This document shows positions 53,603 to 62,982 of a DNA stretch of 63,405 nt, one piece after another; within the stretch, counting starts at the first letter, position 1, and each line of letters starts with the position of its first letter. The DNA is taken from assembly GCA_934438135.1 (NCBI GenBank), contig CAKSBP010000020.1, positions 1 through 63,405 of the forward strand, written 5' to 3'. The stretch is from an uncultured Clostridium sp. Its GTDB lineage: Bacteria > Bacillota > Clostridia > Lachnospirales > Lachnospiraceae. The position numbers and the translations under genes were made by a program. The notes under the pieces were generated by a model. The model had not been told where the DNA came from. It was given only the letters and a program-made list of their open reading frames with translations, and ran no database searches.

Positions 53603-54065
53603 TGATAAAGGAAGCCAGGGACTCAGAGAGGATACCAGCGGAAAGTGGATTCTTGAAAGGCTTCGACAGGAAGGATATAAACTGGTTTATTATGAAATTC
53701 TGCCAGATGAACCAGAGCAGCTGGAACAGATACTTTGCAGATTGGCGGATGAACATGTCTGTGACTTGATTTTAACAACAGGAGGAACGGGACTTTCTAA
53801 AAGGGATCGGACACCAGAAGCTACGAAGCATGTGATTGACCGGGAAGTTCCTGGAATTGCGGAAGCCATTCGAAGCTACAGTATAACGATTACAAAGCGT
53901 GCGATGTTAAGCCGTGCTGTCTCTGGAATCCGAAAGGATACCCTGATTATTAATCTTCCAGGAAGCAGGAAAGCAGTAGAAGAAAGCCTTAACTATATTT
54001 TAGAACCATTGGAACATGGTCTTGGTATTTTGACTGGTTCTGTTTTAGAATGTGGGAGAAATTAG
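53565..54065 (+). CDS. mogA: Molybdopterin adenylyltransferase (MoaB/MogA)
   Basis: This 166-residue protein activates molybdopterin by adenylation. Motifs are AAVITLSDKGSQGLREDTSGKW, LILTTGGTGLSKRDRTPEAT and LINLPGSRKAVEESL. ATG 53565 starts inside the MOSC gene (38-base overlap), with AGGTGATAGG before it. It is the last cofactor gene before the operator-like palindrome at 54086. No moaD, moaE or moeB is seen in the window. Confidence 0.94.
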   Translation: MLKKFRAAVITLSDKGSQGLREDTSGKWILERLRQEGYKLVYYEILPDEPEQLEQILCRLADEHVCDLILTTGGTGLSKRDRTPEATKHVIDREVPGIAEAIRSYSITITKRAMLSRAVSGIRKDTLIINLPGSRKAVEESLNYILEPLEHGLGILTGSVLECGRN

Positions 54066-54085
54066 GCTCTTATTTTTCAGAAAAT

Positions 54086-54101
54086 TTGATTGATTAATCA
54101 A
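54086..54101. promoter_or_regulatory. Candidate operator of the purine locus, copy 2
   Basis: TTGATTGATTAATCAA sits in the only gap of any size (about 78 bases) between mogA and the hydantoinase gene. It matches copy 1 at 15 of 16 bases. I could not place a convincing -35/-10 pair around it. Confidence 0.6.
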
Positions 54102-54143
54102 TAAATAAATTGTGTGGCGGATGATAGGAAAGAAGTGAATGGT

Positions 54144-55436
54144 ATGTTTGATTATGGAATATGCGATGGACAGGTTTATGTAGATGGTTCATTTCAGAAA
54201 AGCAATCTTTATATAAAGGATGAAAAAATTGCAGCATTAAGCACCGAATTGCTGGAATGTAAGAAAATAATGCATGCAGATGGAAACTATGTTCTGCCGG
54301 GATTTATCGATCCACATGTACATTTTTCTCTTGGCGTTGGGGAAAACATGTCAAAGGATGATTTTTATACTGGATCTTTGGAAGCAGTGCGAGGTGGTGT
54401 TACCACTTATATTGATTTTCTCGACCCAGTGAAAAAGGCAGAGGAAATTCCAGCAGAATTTGAAAAACGAAATAATCTGGCGAAAGACAGTGTCGTAGAT
54501 TATGCTTTTCATATGACCGTGGCAAATCCGGTGTCTTCCGCAGCAGAACTTATTAAAGAAAGTAAAAAATTAGGAATTAATTCGATAAAATTATTTACTA
54601 CCTATGCTGATACGGATCGCCGAACCTATGATGATAAGATTTATGAACTGTTAAAAGCGTCAAAAGAAGAAAATGCTTTAATTGTGGTACATTCAGAAAA
54701 TGATGATTTAATTGACAAGAGAAAAGATATTTTGGTGAAAAACCATGAAAAGGCGAGACCGGCTATTACGGAAAATATAGAAGTGATGAAATTAGCACAG
54801 ATGGCTAGAGAAACAGGGGGAACTCTTTATATTGTTCATGTCAGTGCCGGAAGCAGTGCAAAACTTCTGGCAGATAATTTTCCAGAAGAATTGAAACGAA
54901 AACAGATTCTTTTAGAGAGTTGTCCCCATTATTTCTTATTAAACAGCGATGCACTATCTCGTGAGGACGGCTATAAATACACCATGACTCCCCCCATACG
55001 GCCAGAACAGGAAAGAAAGCTGTTAAATAAATACCTGGATGTGATACGAACCATTGGCACCGACCATTGTCCGTATACAAGGAAGCAGAAGGCGAAGATC
55101 TATACCAGCCAGGTTCCTATGGGAATTGGAGGAATCCGGTATTCTTTCTTAAATATGTATAATCTAGTGGGATTTTCAATATTAGATAAATTTACAAAAG
55201 AACCAGCACAGATTTATGGATTAAAAACAAAAGGAACGCTTCTGCCAGGACAGGACGCAGATATTGTGATTTTTGATAGCAGAAAGCAGACGGTAGTTAC
55301 AGATGACATGAGTGTTTATGCTAATAAAACATTACAAGGAAGTATAGAAACAGTGTTTGCCAGAGGATGCAGAATTTTTGATGGTCAGACCGTAAACGTA
55401 CATAAGGGAAACTACCTGAAACGTGGAACAGACTGA
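54144..55436 (+). CDS. Dihydropyrimidinase/hydantoinase-family amidohydrolase (YgeZ/HyuA-like)
   Basis: This 430-residue zinc amidohydrolase opens cyclic amides. Motifs are PGFIDPHVHFSLGVG (metal His pair), the probable carboxylated Lys in NSIKLFTTYADTDRRTYDD, VVHSEND, YIVHVSAGSSAK and the metal Asp in RTIGTDHCPYTRKQ. ATG 54144 has GGAAAGAAG before it, and an in-frame GTG at 54114 is less likely. It begins the catabolic part of the plus-strand operon. In related gut loci the hydantoinase is grouped with xanthine dehydrogenase, ssnA, ygfK and dpaL in urate and purine breakdown. Confidence 0.92.
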   Translation: MFDYGICDGQVYVDGSFQKSNLYIKDEKIAALSTELLECKKIMHADGNYVLPGFIDPHVHFSLGVGENMSKDDFYTGSLEAVRGGVTTYIDFLDPVKKAEEIPAEFEKRNNLAKDSVVDYAFHMTVANPVSSAAELIKESKKLGINSIKLFTTYADTDRRTYDDKIYELLKASKEENALIVVHSENDDLIDKRKDILVKNHEKARPAITENIEVMKLAQMARETGGTLYIVHVSAGSSAKLLADNFPEELKRKQILLESCPHYFLLNSDALSREDGYKYTMTPPIRPEQERKLLNKYLDVIRTIGTDHCPYTRKQKAKIYTSQVPMGIGGIRYSFLNMYNLVGFSILDKFTKEPAQIYGLKTKGTLLPGQDADIVIFDSRKQTVVTDDMSVYANKTLQGSIETVFARGCRIFDGQTVNVHKGNYLKRGTD

Positions 55437-55448
55437 GAAGGGAGGAAT

Positions 55449-57557
55449 ATGATGAGAGATATTAGTGAATCTGTTATAAAAAAGGATCATGAAGTGAAGA
55501 CAAGTGGAAAAGCAATATACATTGCGGATATGAAGTTGGAAGGAATGTTGTATGGAGGCATTGTCCGTTCTAGTATTTCATATGGGAAAATCAAGGAAAT
55601 TCATCTGCCAGACATGGAAGAAGGATACTGGGCAGTGGGAGCACAGGATATATCGGGAAGCAATCTGCTTCATGTCATAACCAGCGAACAGCCTATATTT
55701 GCTAGAGAAGTGGTTCGGTTTATAGGAGAATCTATTTTAATGATTGCCGGGCCGGTGAAGGAAAAAGTAGAACAGTATGTAAAATCTACCGTTGTAGAAT
55801 ACGAAGAAATGACGCCGGTTCTTACTTTGGAGGAAGCTACAGAATCCGCTGCATCGTATCATTATAAAAAAGGAGATGTGGAAACGGCATTTTCTACGGC
55901 AGCAAACATTGTAGAGGAAACTTTTTATACGGGTTATCAGGAACAGGCATATCTGGAACCACAGGGTGCCATTGGTGTTTATAAGAATGGAAAAGTTACG
56001 ATTTATGGTTCCATGCAGTGCCCATATTATGTAAAGACTGCAGTGGAAGAAGCCATGGCACTTTCCGAAGAGAAGGTACAGATTATTCAAACGGTAACTG
56101 GAGGTGGATTTGGCGGAAAAGAGGATTTTCCATCTCTAATCGGATGTCAGGTAGCTGCAGCATCGAAGAAAACCGGTCATCCGGTACAATTGATTCTAAA
56201 CCGCAGAGAAGATTTGGCGGTGACACCAAAACGACATCCTGCAAAACTGGTTTATAAGGCAGCATTAAATGAAAAAAATGAAATCACTGCCATCAAAGCA
56301 GATATCCGGCTGGATGCTGGTGCGTATGCAGGGCTTTCCAGCGTTGTGTTACAACGTTCCCTGATTGCGGCAGTAGGAGTATACCGGATTGAAAATCTGG
56401 ACATTAGAGGGGCGGCGATGCTTACGAATACGGTATCCAATGGAGCATATCGTGGATTTGGTGCACCACAAAGCTTTTTTGCAATAGAAACGTTAATGAA
56501 TCATTTGGCTTATCGAATAGGTATACCTCCTCTTGAATTAAAAAGAAAATATTTTGTAAAGCAGGGTGATACAACCTCTACTAATGGAAAATACCATCAT
56601 CATGTGCCACTTCCAGAGATGCTTGAAAAGGCAGAAGAACTTTCGGATTTCAGCAGAAAATATGCAGAATACGATAAACCTCAGTATAGCAGATACCGCC
56701 GTGGAATCGGCATGTCGATTTTCCTTCATGGATGTGGATTTACTGGTTCTGCAGAAAAAGATTTTATTAAGTCAGTAGTGAAGCTGGTGAAAAAGGAAGA
56801 TGATACGGTAGAAATTCTTGCCAGTAATACAGATATTGGACAGGGATTGAAAACAACGTTTAGCAAGATTGTAGCTCAGATTTTGGAGATTCCGCTGGAA
56901 TCGGTGCAGATTGAAAATCCAGATACAGACAGAGTACCAAACTCTGGGCCGACAGTTGCTTCCCGTTCCCTTATGATTGTTGGAAAGCTGTTAGAGCGGG
57001 CGGCTTTAAAAATGAAAAAAAGCTGGGAGTCTGGAAAGACAGTTACCATAGAGGAACATTACCAGCATCCCGACATGATTCCATGGGATATGGAAACGTT
57101 TCAGGGAGATGCCTATCCAACCTATTCCTATGGGTTGAATGTAGTAGAAGTAGAGACCGATACGCTGCTTGGTACAACGAAACTGCTTGGTGTCTGGGGC
57201 ATTTTTGATGTAGGAAAGGCAATTGATGAAACGATTATGAAAGGCCAGGCAGAAGGTGGTATGCTGCAGGGACTTGGTTATGGTTCTATGGAAAAAATGG
57301 AAAATGCAGGCGGTTTGATAAAACAATCCAGTTTCACGGATTATATGATTCCAACATCCAAAGATACGGTTCCGTTCAAAGTAGTCTTTATTGATAATCT
57401 GTACGATGGAGGTCCATTTGGGGCAAAAGGTGCAGGTGAACTAACACTGATTGGAACAGCTCCGGCATATGAACAGGCAGTAGAGCAGTCCATTGGGATG
57501 CCGATGTATGAAATTCCAGTGACACCAGAAAAACTGATGGAGGTGATGGATGCATGA
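55449..57557 (+). CDS. Xanthine dehydrogenase, molybdenum-binding subunit
   Basis: This 702-residue large subunit hydroxylates hypoxanthine and xanthine (or reduces urate in the reverse direction). Features are GKAIYIADMKLEGMLYG at the start, GGGFGGKEDFPSLIGCQVA (cofactor loop), NGAYRGFGAPQSFFAIE, GCGFTGSAEKDF and GPFGAKGAGELTLIG with the catalytic Glu. GGGAGG precedes ATG 55449/55452. It overlaps the iron-sulfur subunit gene by 4 bases. I saw no in-frame TGA, so it does not contain selenocysteine. The subunit order Mo-FeS-FAD differs from E. coli xdhABC (Mo-FAD-FeS). Confidence 0.92.
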   Translation: MMRDISESVIKKDHEVKTSGKAIYIADMKLEGMLYGGIVRSSISYGKIKEIHLPDMEEGYWAVGAQDISGSNLLHVITSEQPIFAREVVRFIGESILMIAGPVKEKVEQYVKSTVVEYEEMTPVLTLEEATESAASYHYKKGDVETAFSTAANIVEETFYTGYQEQAYLEPQGAIGVYKNGKVTIYGSMQCPYYVKTAVEEAMALSEEKVQIIQTVTGGGFGGKEDFPSLIGCQVAAASKKTGHPVQLILNRREDLAVTPKRHPAKLVYKAALNEKNEITAIKADIRLDAGAYAGLSSVVLQRSLIAAVGVYRIENLDIRGAAMLTNTVSNGAYRGFGAPQSFFAIETLMNHLAYRIGIPPLELKRKYFVKQGDTTSTNGKYHHHVPLPEMLEKAEELSDFSRKYAEYDKPQYSRYRRGIGMSIFLHGCGFTGSAEKDFIKSVVKLVKKEDDTVEILASNTDIGQGLKTTFSKIVAQILEIPLESVQIENPDTDRVPNSGPTVASRSLMIVGKLLERAALKMKKSWESGKTVTIEEHYQHPDMIPWDMETFQGDAYPTYSYGLNVVEVETDTLLGTTKLLGVWGIFDVGKAIDETIMKGQAEGGMLQGLGYGSMEKMENAGGLIKQSSFTDYMIPTSKDTVPFKVVFIDNLYDGGPFGAKGAGELTLIGTAPAYEQAVEQSIGMPMYEIPVTPEKLMEVMDA

Positions 57558-58021
57558 TAGCATTTGAATTAAATGGAGAAAACGTAACTATAGACTGTGA
57601 CCCATCTAAGAGGCTGCTGGATGTGCTTCGGGAAGATTTTTTACTAACTGGTCCAAAGGAAGGATGTGGTGAGGGAGAATGCGGTGCCTGTGCCGTTCTT
57701 CTCGATGGGAAAATGATAAATTCCTGTATTACTGCAGTAGGAAGCGTTCACCATAGAAATGTGGTTACCTTGGAAGGATTCCGGGATACAAAACGGTATC
57801 AGTTATTGGAACAAACTTTTGCAAAAGCAGGAGCTGTCCAGTGTGGTTACTGTACACCAGGAATGATTATGGCAGCGGAGTCCTTATTGTCCCAGAATCC
57901 TCATCCAAATGTCGATGATATTCGGGAAAGTATTTCCGGAAACTTATGCCGATGTACCGGATACAACATGATTATTGATGCAGTTCAGATGGCAGCAGAG
58001 GAGGGGAATGGTTTATGGTAA
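57554..58021 (+). CDS. Xanthine dehydrogenase, [2Fe-2S] subunit
   Basis: This 155-residue protein carries two [2Fe-2S] clusters: the plant-ferredoxin type in GCGEGECGACAVLLDGKMINSC, and the helical type in VQCGYCTPGMIMAA and ISGNLCRCTGYNMI. It passes electrons between the molybdenum and FAD subunits. Overlaps of 4 bases upstream and 7 bases downstream show tight coupling. Confidence 0.95.
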   Translation: MIAFELNGENVTIDCDPSKRLLDVLREDFLLTGPKEGCGEGECGACAVLLDGKMINSCITAVGSVHHRNVVTLEGFRDTKRYQLLEQTFAKAGAVQCGYCTPGMIMAAESLLSQNPHPNVDDIRESISGNLCRCTGYNMIIDAVQMAAEEGNGLW

Positions 58022-58866
58022 CAGGGTATTATCCAGAAACGTTAAAGGAAGCCTGCAAATTAAGAAAGAAGTATGAAGATTCCCTGATTATCTCAGGCGG
58101 AACGGATGTCATGGTTGTAAAAAAGAAGGCAGAACATACCATTTTTATAAATCATGTACCAGAAATGAAAGAGATTCGCAGAGAAAATGGCAGAGTGCGT
58201 ATTGGAGCGGCACTTCCCTATGTAGATATTCTGGCGGATAAAAATGTTCCAGAAGTGTTGAAGAAAGCCATCCGCAATATTGCATCCCCAGCAGTCCGCA
58301 ATGCAGGAACGATTGGAGGAAATATCTGTAATGCATCGCCTGCTGGAGATACTCTTCCTGTTTTATATGCGTTGGATGCAGTGGTGATAAAGGCATCTAT
58401 GAAGGAAGGGAGTATTCGGGAAATAAGACTTCCGATTCAGAAATTTGTATTAGGCATTCGCAAAACGGAGTTATCCAGTCAAGAACTTGTAGTAGCGGTG
58501 GAAATTCCGGAAACTTCTTATGAATTGGCAGATAAGGTAGTATATGAAAAAGTAGGAGCCAGAAAATCCGAAGCAATTTCTAAAGTATCTTTTATTGGTA
58601 TTCTTAAAATAGAACAAAATGTGATAGAAGACATACGCATTGCATTTGGAGCAGTGGGAATTACAGCACTTCGGTACAAGGATTTGGAACACCAGATTAT
58701 CGGAAAGACAATCGAGGAAGTAGAGCAGGAGAAAGAAAAGTTTGTGAGGCTTTACTTAGACAGAATTCATCCAATTGACGACCAGCGTTCCACCGCCGTG
58801 TACCGAAAGAAAGTCTGTCGAAATCTGTTGCAGGATTTCCTGACGCTTTCGATTCCGGAAGAATAA
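58015..58866 (+). CDS. Xanthine dehydrogenase, FAD-binding subunit
   Basis: This 283-residue flavoprotein of the CoxM/XdhB type has SLIISGGTDVMVVKKK and NAGTIGGNICNASPAGDTLP as FAD-binding motifs and a normal C-terminal domain ending VCRNLLQDFLTLSIPEE. It completes the three-subunit enzyme. It ends immediately before the ssnA leader. Confidence 0.94.
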   Translation: MVTGYYPETLKEACKLRKKYEDSLIISGGTDVMVVKKKAEHTIFINHVPEMKEIRRENGRVRIGAALPYVDILADKNVPEVLKKAIRNIASPAVRNAGTIGGNICNASPAGDTLPVLYALDAVVIKASMKEGSIREIRLPIQKFVLGIRKTELSSQELVVAVEIPETSYELADKVVYEKVGARKSEAISKVSFIGILKIEQNVIEDIRIAFGAVGITALRYKDLEHQIIGKTIEEVEQEKEKFVRLYLDRIHPIDDQRSTAVYRKKVCRNLLQDFLTLSIPEE

Positions 58867-58892
58867 TGTTCCTTTGGAAAGGAGGGATTATC

Positions 58893-60230
58893 ATGTATCT
58901 GATTGGAAATGGACCATTAGTAACAAGAGATGAAAAGAATGCATTCTACGAAAATGGTGCAGTTGTGGTAGAAGGAACTTTCATTAAGGAAATTGGTTCG
59001 TATGATGAACTAAAGCAGCGTTATCCAGAAGCTGAATTTATCAATGCACGAGGAAAGATAATTATGCCAGGGCTTATTAATGCCCATCAGCATATTTACA
59101 GTGCATTTGCCAGAGGTCTGTCCATTCCAGGAAAACCAGCCAGGAATTTTCTTGAAATTCTGGAAGGAACATGGTGGAACATTGATCGGCATATGACATT
59201 AGAACAGGTATATGAAAGTGCAATGGCAACGTATATGGAGTGCATCAAAAATGGTGTTACAACAGTAATTGATCACCATGCCGGTTATGGTGCAGTAGAA
59301 GGAAGCCTGTCTGCAATCGAAAAGGCTGCCAGAAATCTAGGAGTTAGAACCTGCCTGTGTTATGAAATTTCTGACCGGGATGGTTTGTATAAGCGGGATA
59401 AGGCAGTGGAAGAAACGATGCAGTTTTTAAAACATACATATCAGAATCCAGATGATATGGTAAAAGGAATGGTTGGACTGCATGCTTCTTTTACATTAAG
59501 TGATGAAACCTTACAAAAAGTCAGACGGGAAAATACATTTGGTGCAGGATATCATATCCATGTAGCGGAAGGAAAATACGATGCCAGTCACTGCTGGAAA
59601 AACCATCATACGTCTATTGTAAAACGACTGAAACAATATGGTATTCTCGGCAAAGATTCTATTGCGGGACATTGCATTCATATTGATGAAACGGATATGG
59701 AGATTTTACGGGATGCAGAAACTATGGTTGTCCACAATCCAGAATCTAATATGGGAAATGGAGTCGGCTGTCCGGATATCATTGGAATGATGGACAAAGG
59801 TATCTTAGTTGGGCTTGGAACCGATGGATACACCAATGATATGCTGGAATCTTTAAAGGTGGCTAATCTTCTGCAAAAACACCGAAGAGGAAAGCCAGAT
59901 CGAGGATTTTCGGAGGCATGTACTCTTTTATTTGATAATAACCAGAAAATTGCAGAAAAGATTTTCGGAGTGACAACTGGTGTATTAAAACCAGGGGCTA
60001 AGGCAGATTTAATTTTAATGAATTACAAACCCTATACACCGATGACTGCAGATAATATAAACGCTCATATTATGTTTGGTATGCAAGGGGCGATGACCGA
60101 TACGGTTATGATAAATGGAACACTTAGAATGCAGGGCAGAAAGCTTCTTATGATAAACGAACAAGAGGCATTAAAACAAGCAGCCGATTCTGCGGCAGAA
60201 CTTTGGAAGTGTTTATGCCAGCCTAAATAA
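58893..60230 (+). CDS. ssnA: SsnA-like aminohydrolase
   Basis: This 445-residue amidohydrolase of the SsnA family begins LIGNGPLVTRDEKNAFYENG, with PGLINAHQHIYSAFARGLSI, VIDHHAGYGAVEGSLSAI, GYHIHVAEGKYDA, GHCIHIDETD, HNPESNMGNGVGCPDII and GLGTDGYTND. The His/Asp metal set is complete. AAAGGAGGG fits ATG 58893; an in-frame ATG at 58866 would place this site inside the gene. It is a standard member of the gut purine/urate cluster. The exact substrate is not settled to my knowledge. Confidence 0.94.
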   Translation: MYLIGNGPLVTRDEKNAFYENGAVVVEGTFIKEIGSYDELKQRYPEAEFINARGKIIMPGLINAHQHIYSAFARGLSIPGKPARNFLEILEGTWWNIDRHMTLEQVYESAMATYMECIKNGVTTVIDHHAGYGAVEGSLSAIEKAARNLGVRTCLCYEISDRDGLYKRDKAVEETMQFLKHTYQNPDDMVKGMVGLHASFTLSDETLQKVRRENTFGAGYHIHVAEGKYDASHCWKNHHTSIVKRLKQYGILGKDSIAGHCIHIDETDMEILRDAETMVVHNPESNMGNGVGCPDIIGMMDKGILVGLGTDGYTNDMLESLKVANLLQKHRRGKPDRGFSEACTLLFDNNQKIAEKIFGVTTGVLKPGAKADLILMNYKPYTPMTADNINAHIMFGMQGAMTDTVMINGTLRMQGRKLLMINEQEALKQAADSAAELWKCLCQPK

Positions 60231-60250
60231 AGGATAGGAGATGAGAGTTT

Positions 60251-61777
60251 ATGAGTGACGTGATGACACCGATTTCATTTTCAGATATGTTAACAGGTCT
60301 TTTGGCGGAATATCGGGAAAATAGAAGTTTTTACGGTGTACCAGTAGTAAATCTGGAAGAACCAGCACCAATTGGTCCTGCGGCAGGACCACATACCCAG
60401 TTGGCTGGAAATATTGTTTCTGCATACGGAGCCGGCGCCGTTTATTTTGAACTAAAAACTGTTCAGGTATTAGAAGGAAAAGAACTACAGCTGCAAAAAC
60501 CCTGTATTTATGTAGAAAATGAAGTTTATAATACAGAATGGTCCACGGAACTTACCGTGAAACAGGCAGCAGACGAGTATATTAAGGCATACTTACTGCT
60601 TCAGATTTTAAGCAGAGAATTTGCATTGGTCAACATGGATAAGATTCATTTTGTTGTTAGTGTTGGATATGATTTGGCAGGAATTCAGTCAGAAAAAATA
60701 GATGCTTTTCTGGAATCTATGAAAAATGCATCCAAAACAAAGGAATGGAAGCAGGATATAACATTTATAAAAGAACATATGCAGCTATTCAAGCATCTAG
60801 AGCAGAATGATATAGAAGAAATACAAAAAAAGAATAGAATTTCTGACAGTGTTACTCTTTCTACGATGCATGGCTGCAAAAGTGAAGAAATTGAGCGGAT
60901 TGTGTTTTATCTGATGAAGGAAAAAGGATTTCATACCTATGTGAAATTAAATCCTACGTTAATTGGAAAAGATGCAGTGAAGAGGACTTTACAGAAAAAA
61001 GGGTACCAGGATCTGGAATTTAATGAGTCCATTTTTCAGACAGATATGACTTTGGATGCAGCAAAACAGATGATTACGAACTGTCAACAGGCAGCAAAAA
61101 AGTGTAATAGGACATTTGGCGTAAAGCTGACGAACACATTTCCGGTTCGGATAAAGCATCAGGAACTGGCAGGTGAAACCATGTATCTGTCTGGTACAGC
61201 ATTATATCCCCTTGCTGTTCAGGCTGTGAAAGCATTAGCCGAACAATTCTCAAACGGTTTGAAGATGTCTTATTCCGGTGGAGCAGATGTTTCGAATATT
61301 AAGGCACTTTTGGAAACTGGACTTGAATCGGTTACTGTTTCTTCGATCTTACTAAAGCCTGGCGGATATAAAAATATAACCAAGTTACAGGAAGCGGCAA
61401 AAGAACTGAAAGCTGTGGAGGGCATGAATCTGGAAAAGCTGTCTGCATTGGCAGCAGATGCGGTACAAAATCCTATGTATTGTAAAAAGCACAAAGCAGT
61501 ATCTTTTGAATCAAAAAATGAGTACAGTCCACTCTGTGGAGTCTGCAATAATTGTGTAGACGTTTGTCCTAACCGGGCGAATGTTTCCTTTCAAAAGAAT
61601 GGAAAAAAGTATGTGATACATCGTGAGCGGCTTTGTAATGAATGTGGATGCTGCGTATATACATGCGTTATGGGACACAAGCCATATTTGGAAAAGTTTA
61701 CAGTACAGGAAGAAGAAAGAATTCTGTCCTTATCAGAAATGATAAATCTAGTAGAAAAGCGAGGGATGAATATATGA
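60251..61777 (+). CDS. YgfK-like protein, short form (barrel plus ferredoxin domain)
   Basis: This 508-residue protein matches the N-terminal FMN-barrel part of YgfK (PIGPAAGPHTQLAGNIVSAYGAGAVYFELKTVQ, STMHGCKSEEIERIV, VKLNPTLIGKDAV, KMSYSGGADVSNIKALLETG) joined to two [4Fe-4S] motifs at the end (CGVCNNCVDVCPNRA and CNECGCCVYTCVMGHKP). YgfK of E. coli is about 1030 residues and has a glutamate-synthase-like NAD(P)H/FAD module, which is absent here without any frameshift. It probably receives electrons from ferredoxin or another partner. GGAG lies before ATG 60251. It overlaps dpaL by 4 bases. Confidence 0.85.
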   Translation: MSDVMTPISFSDMLTGLLAEYRENRSFYGVPVVNLEEPAPIGPAAGPHTQLAGNIVSAYGAGAVYFELKTVQVLEGKELQLQKPCIYVENEVYNTEWSTELTVKQAADEYIKAYLLLQILSREFALVNMDKIHFVVSVGYDLAGIQSEKIDAFLESMKNASKTKEWKQDITFIKEHMQLFKHLEQNDIEEIQKKNRISDSVTLSTMHGCKSEEIERIVFYLMKEKGFHTYVKLNPTLIGKDAVKRTLQKKGYQDLEFNESIFQTDMTLDAAKQMITNCQQAAKKCNRTFGVKLTNTFPVRIKHQELAGETMYLSGTALYPLAVQAVKALAEQFSNGLKMSYSGGADVSNIKALLETGLESVTVSSILLKPGGYKNITKLQEAAKELKAVEGMNLEKLSALAADAVQNPMYCKKHKAVSFESKNEYSPLCGVCNNCVDVCPNRANVSFQKNGKKYVIHRERLCNECGCCVYTCVMGHKPYLEKFTVQEEERILSLSEMINLVEKRGMNI

Positions 61778-62970
61778 GTTTTGAAATAGTTGCAAGACAG
61801 CGAAAGCTGGGAAAAAAGCCGTCAGTCAACTATCTGAACGAAGAAACTGCCAACAAAGCAAGAAACTATCATAAAAGCTTTCCGGTTTATAAAGAAACAC
61901 CACTTCGTGAGTTAAAACAGTTAGCAAAGCATATAGGTATCAAAGATATTTTTGTGAAAGATGAATCTTATCGGTTTGGCTTAAATGCGTTTAAGGTATT
62001 AGGCGGAAGTTTTGCTATTGGTACCTACATAGCGAATCAGCTGGGAGTGGATATTGCAGAACTGGATTACGAGAAAATCATTTCCAAGGAGACCAGAGAT
62101 AAGCTTGGAAAAGTAACATTTATTTCTGCTACCGATGGAAATCACGGGAGAGGTGTGGCATGGACTGCACACCAGCTGAAGCAGGACTGTGTCATTCATA
62201 TGCCAAAGGGCAGTGCGAAGGAACGTTTGGAAAACATTCTGGCAGAAGGAGCGAAAGCAGATATTACGGATTTAAATTATGATGATGCTGTCCGTCTGGC
62301 TGGAAAAGAAGCACAGGAAAACGGATGGGTAATGGTGCAGGATACTTCCTGGCCTGGCTATGAGGAGATTCCAACTGCGATTATTAAAGGCTACACAACT
62401 ATGGCACTGGAAGCTTATGAACAGTTAAGAGGTATAAAACCGACCCATATTTTCGTTCAGGCTGGCGTTGGTTCCTTTGCAACAGCGGTTACGGGATTTT
62501 TCTCAGCTGTCTATGGAGAGGAAAGACCGATTATTACTATTGTGGAACCGGAAGAAGCAGCGTGTATTTTTAAGACCATGAAAGCAGATGATGGAAAACT
62601 TCATCCAGTTACCGGAGATATGAATACAATTATGGCGGGACTTGCCTGTGGAGAACCGGTTACCGTTGGAATTGATATTTTGAGAAATTATGCCGATTAT
62701 TTTGTTTCTTGTCCCGATTATGTGGCAGCACAGGGCATGCGTGTGTTATCTGCTCCGATTAAGGGGGATGAGCGGATTATAGCTGGAGAAAGCGGTGCGG
62801 CTGGTTTTGGATTGGGTTATGAAATAATGACCAATCCAGCGTTACAGGAATTAAAACAAAAGCTTCAAATAAATGAAGATTCTGTAATTCTATTCTTTAA
62901 TTCGGAAGGAGATACGGATCAGGAAAATTATCGGAGAATTGTGTGGGACGGGGTTTATCCACGTCCATAA
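61774..62970 (+). CDS. dpaL: Diaminopropionate ammonia-lyase
   Basis: This 398-residue PLP enzyme (YgeX) breaks 2,3-diaminopropionate to pyruvate and ammonia. The PLP Lys is in SYRFGLNAFKVLGGSFAIG (about residue 77), and family blocks are ISATDGNHGRGVAWTAHQL, VMVQDTSWPGYEEIPTAIIKGYTTM, FVQAGVGSFATAVTGFF and GLACGEPVTVGIDILRN. ATG 61774 overlaps the ygfK stop (ATGA). In the gut urate pathway 2,3-diaminopropionate is a proposed intermediate, which fits the neighbours. Confidence 0.95.
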   Translation: MSFEIVARQRKLGKKPSVNYLNEETANKARNYHKSFPVYKETPLRELKQLAKHIGIKDIFVKDESYRFGLNAFKVLGGSFAIGTYIANQLGVDIAELDYEKIISKETRDKLGKVTFISATDGNHGRGVAWTAHQLKQDCVIHMPKGSAKERLENILAEGAKADITDLNYDDAVRLAGKEAQENGWVMVQDTSWPGYEEIPTAIIKGYTTMALEAYEQLRGIKPTHIFVQAGVGSFATAVTGFFSAVYGEERPIITIVEPEEAACIFKTMKADDGKLHPVTGDMNTIMAGLACGEPVTVGIDILRNYADYFVSCPDYVAAQGMRVLSAPIKGDERIIAGESGAAGFGLGYEIMTNPALQELKQKLQINEDSVILFFNSEGDTDQENYRRIVWDGVYPRP

Positions 62971-62982
62971 GGAGGAATGTAT

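Noticed and set aside
55449..57557. Selenocysteine in the xanthine dehydrogenase large subunit
   Set aside because: No in-frame TGA occurs before the normal stop. Any selenium would have to be a labile cofactor, which sequence cannot show.
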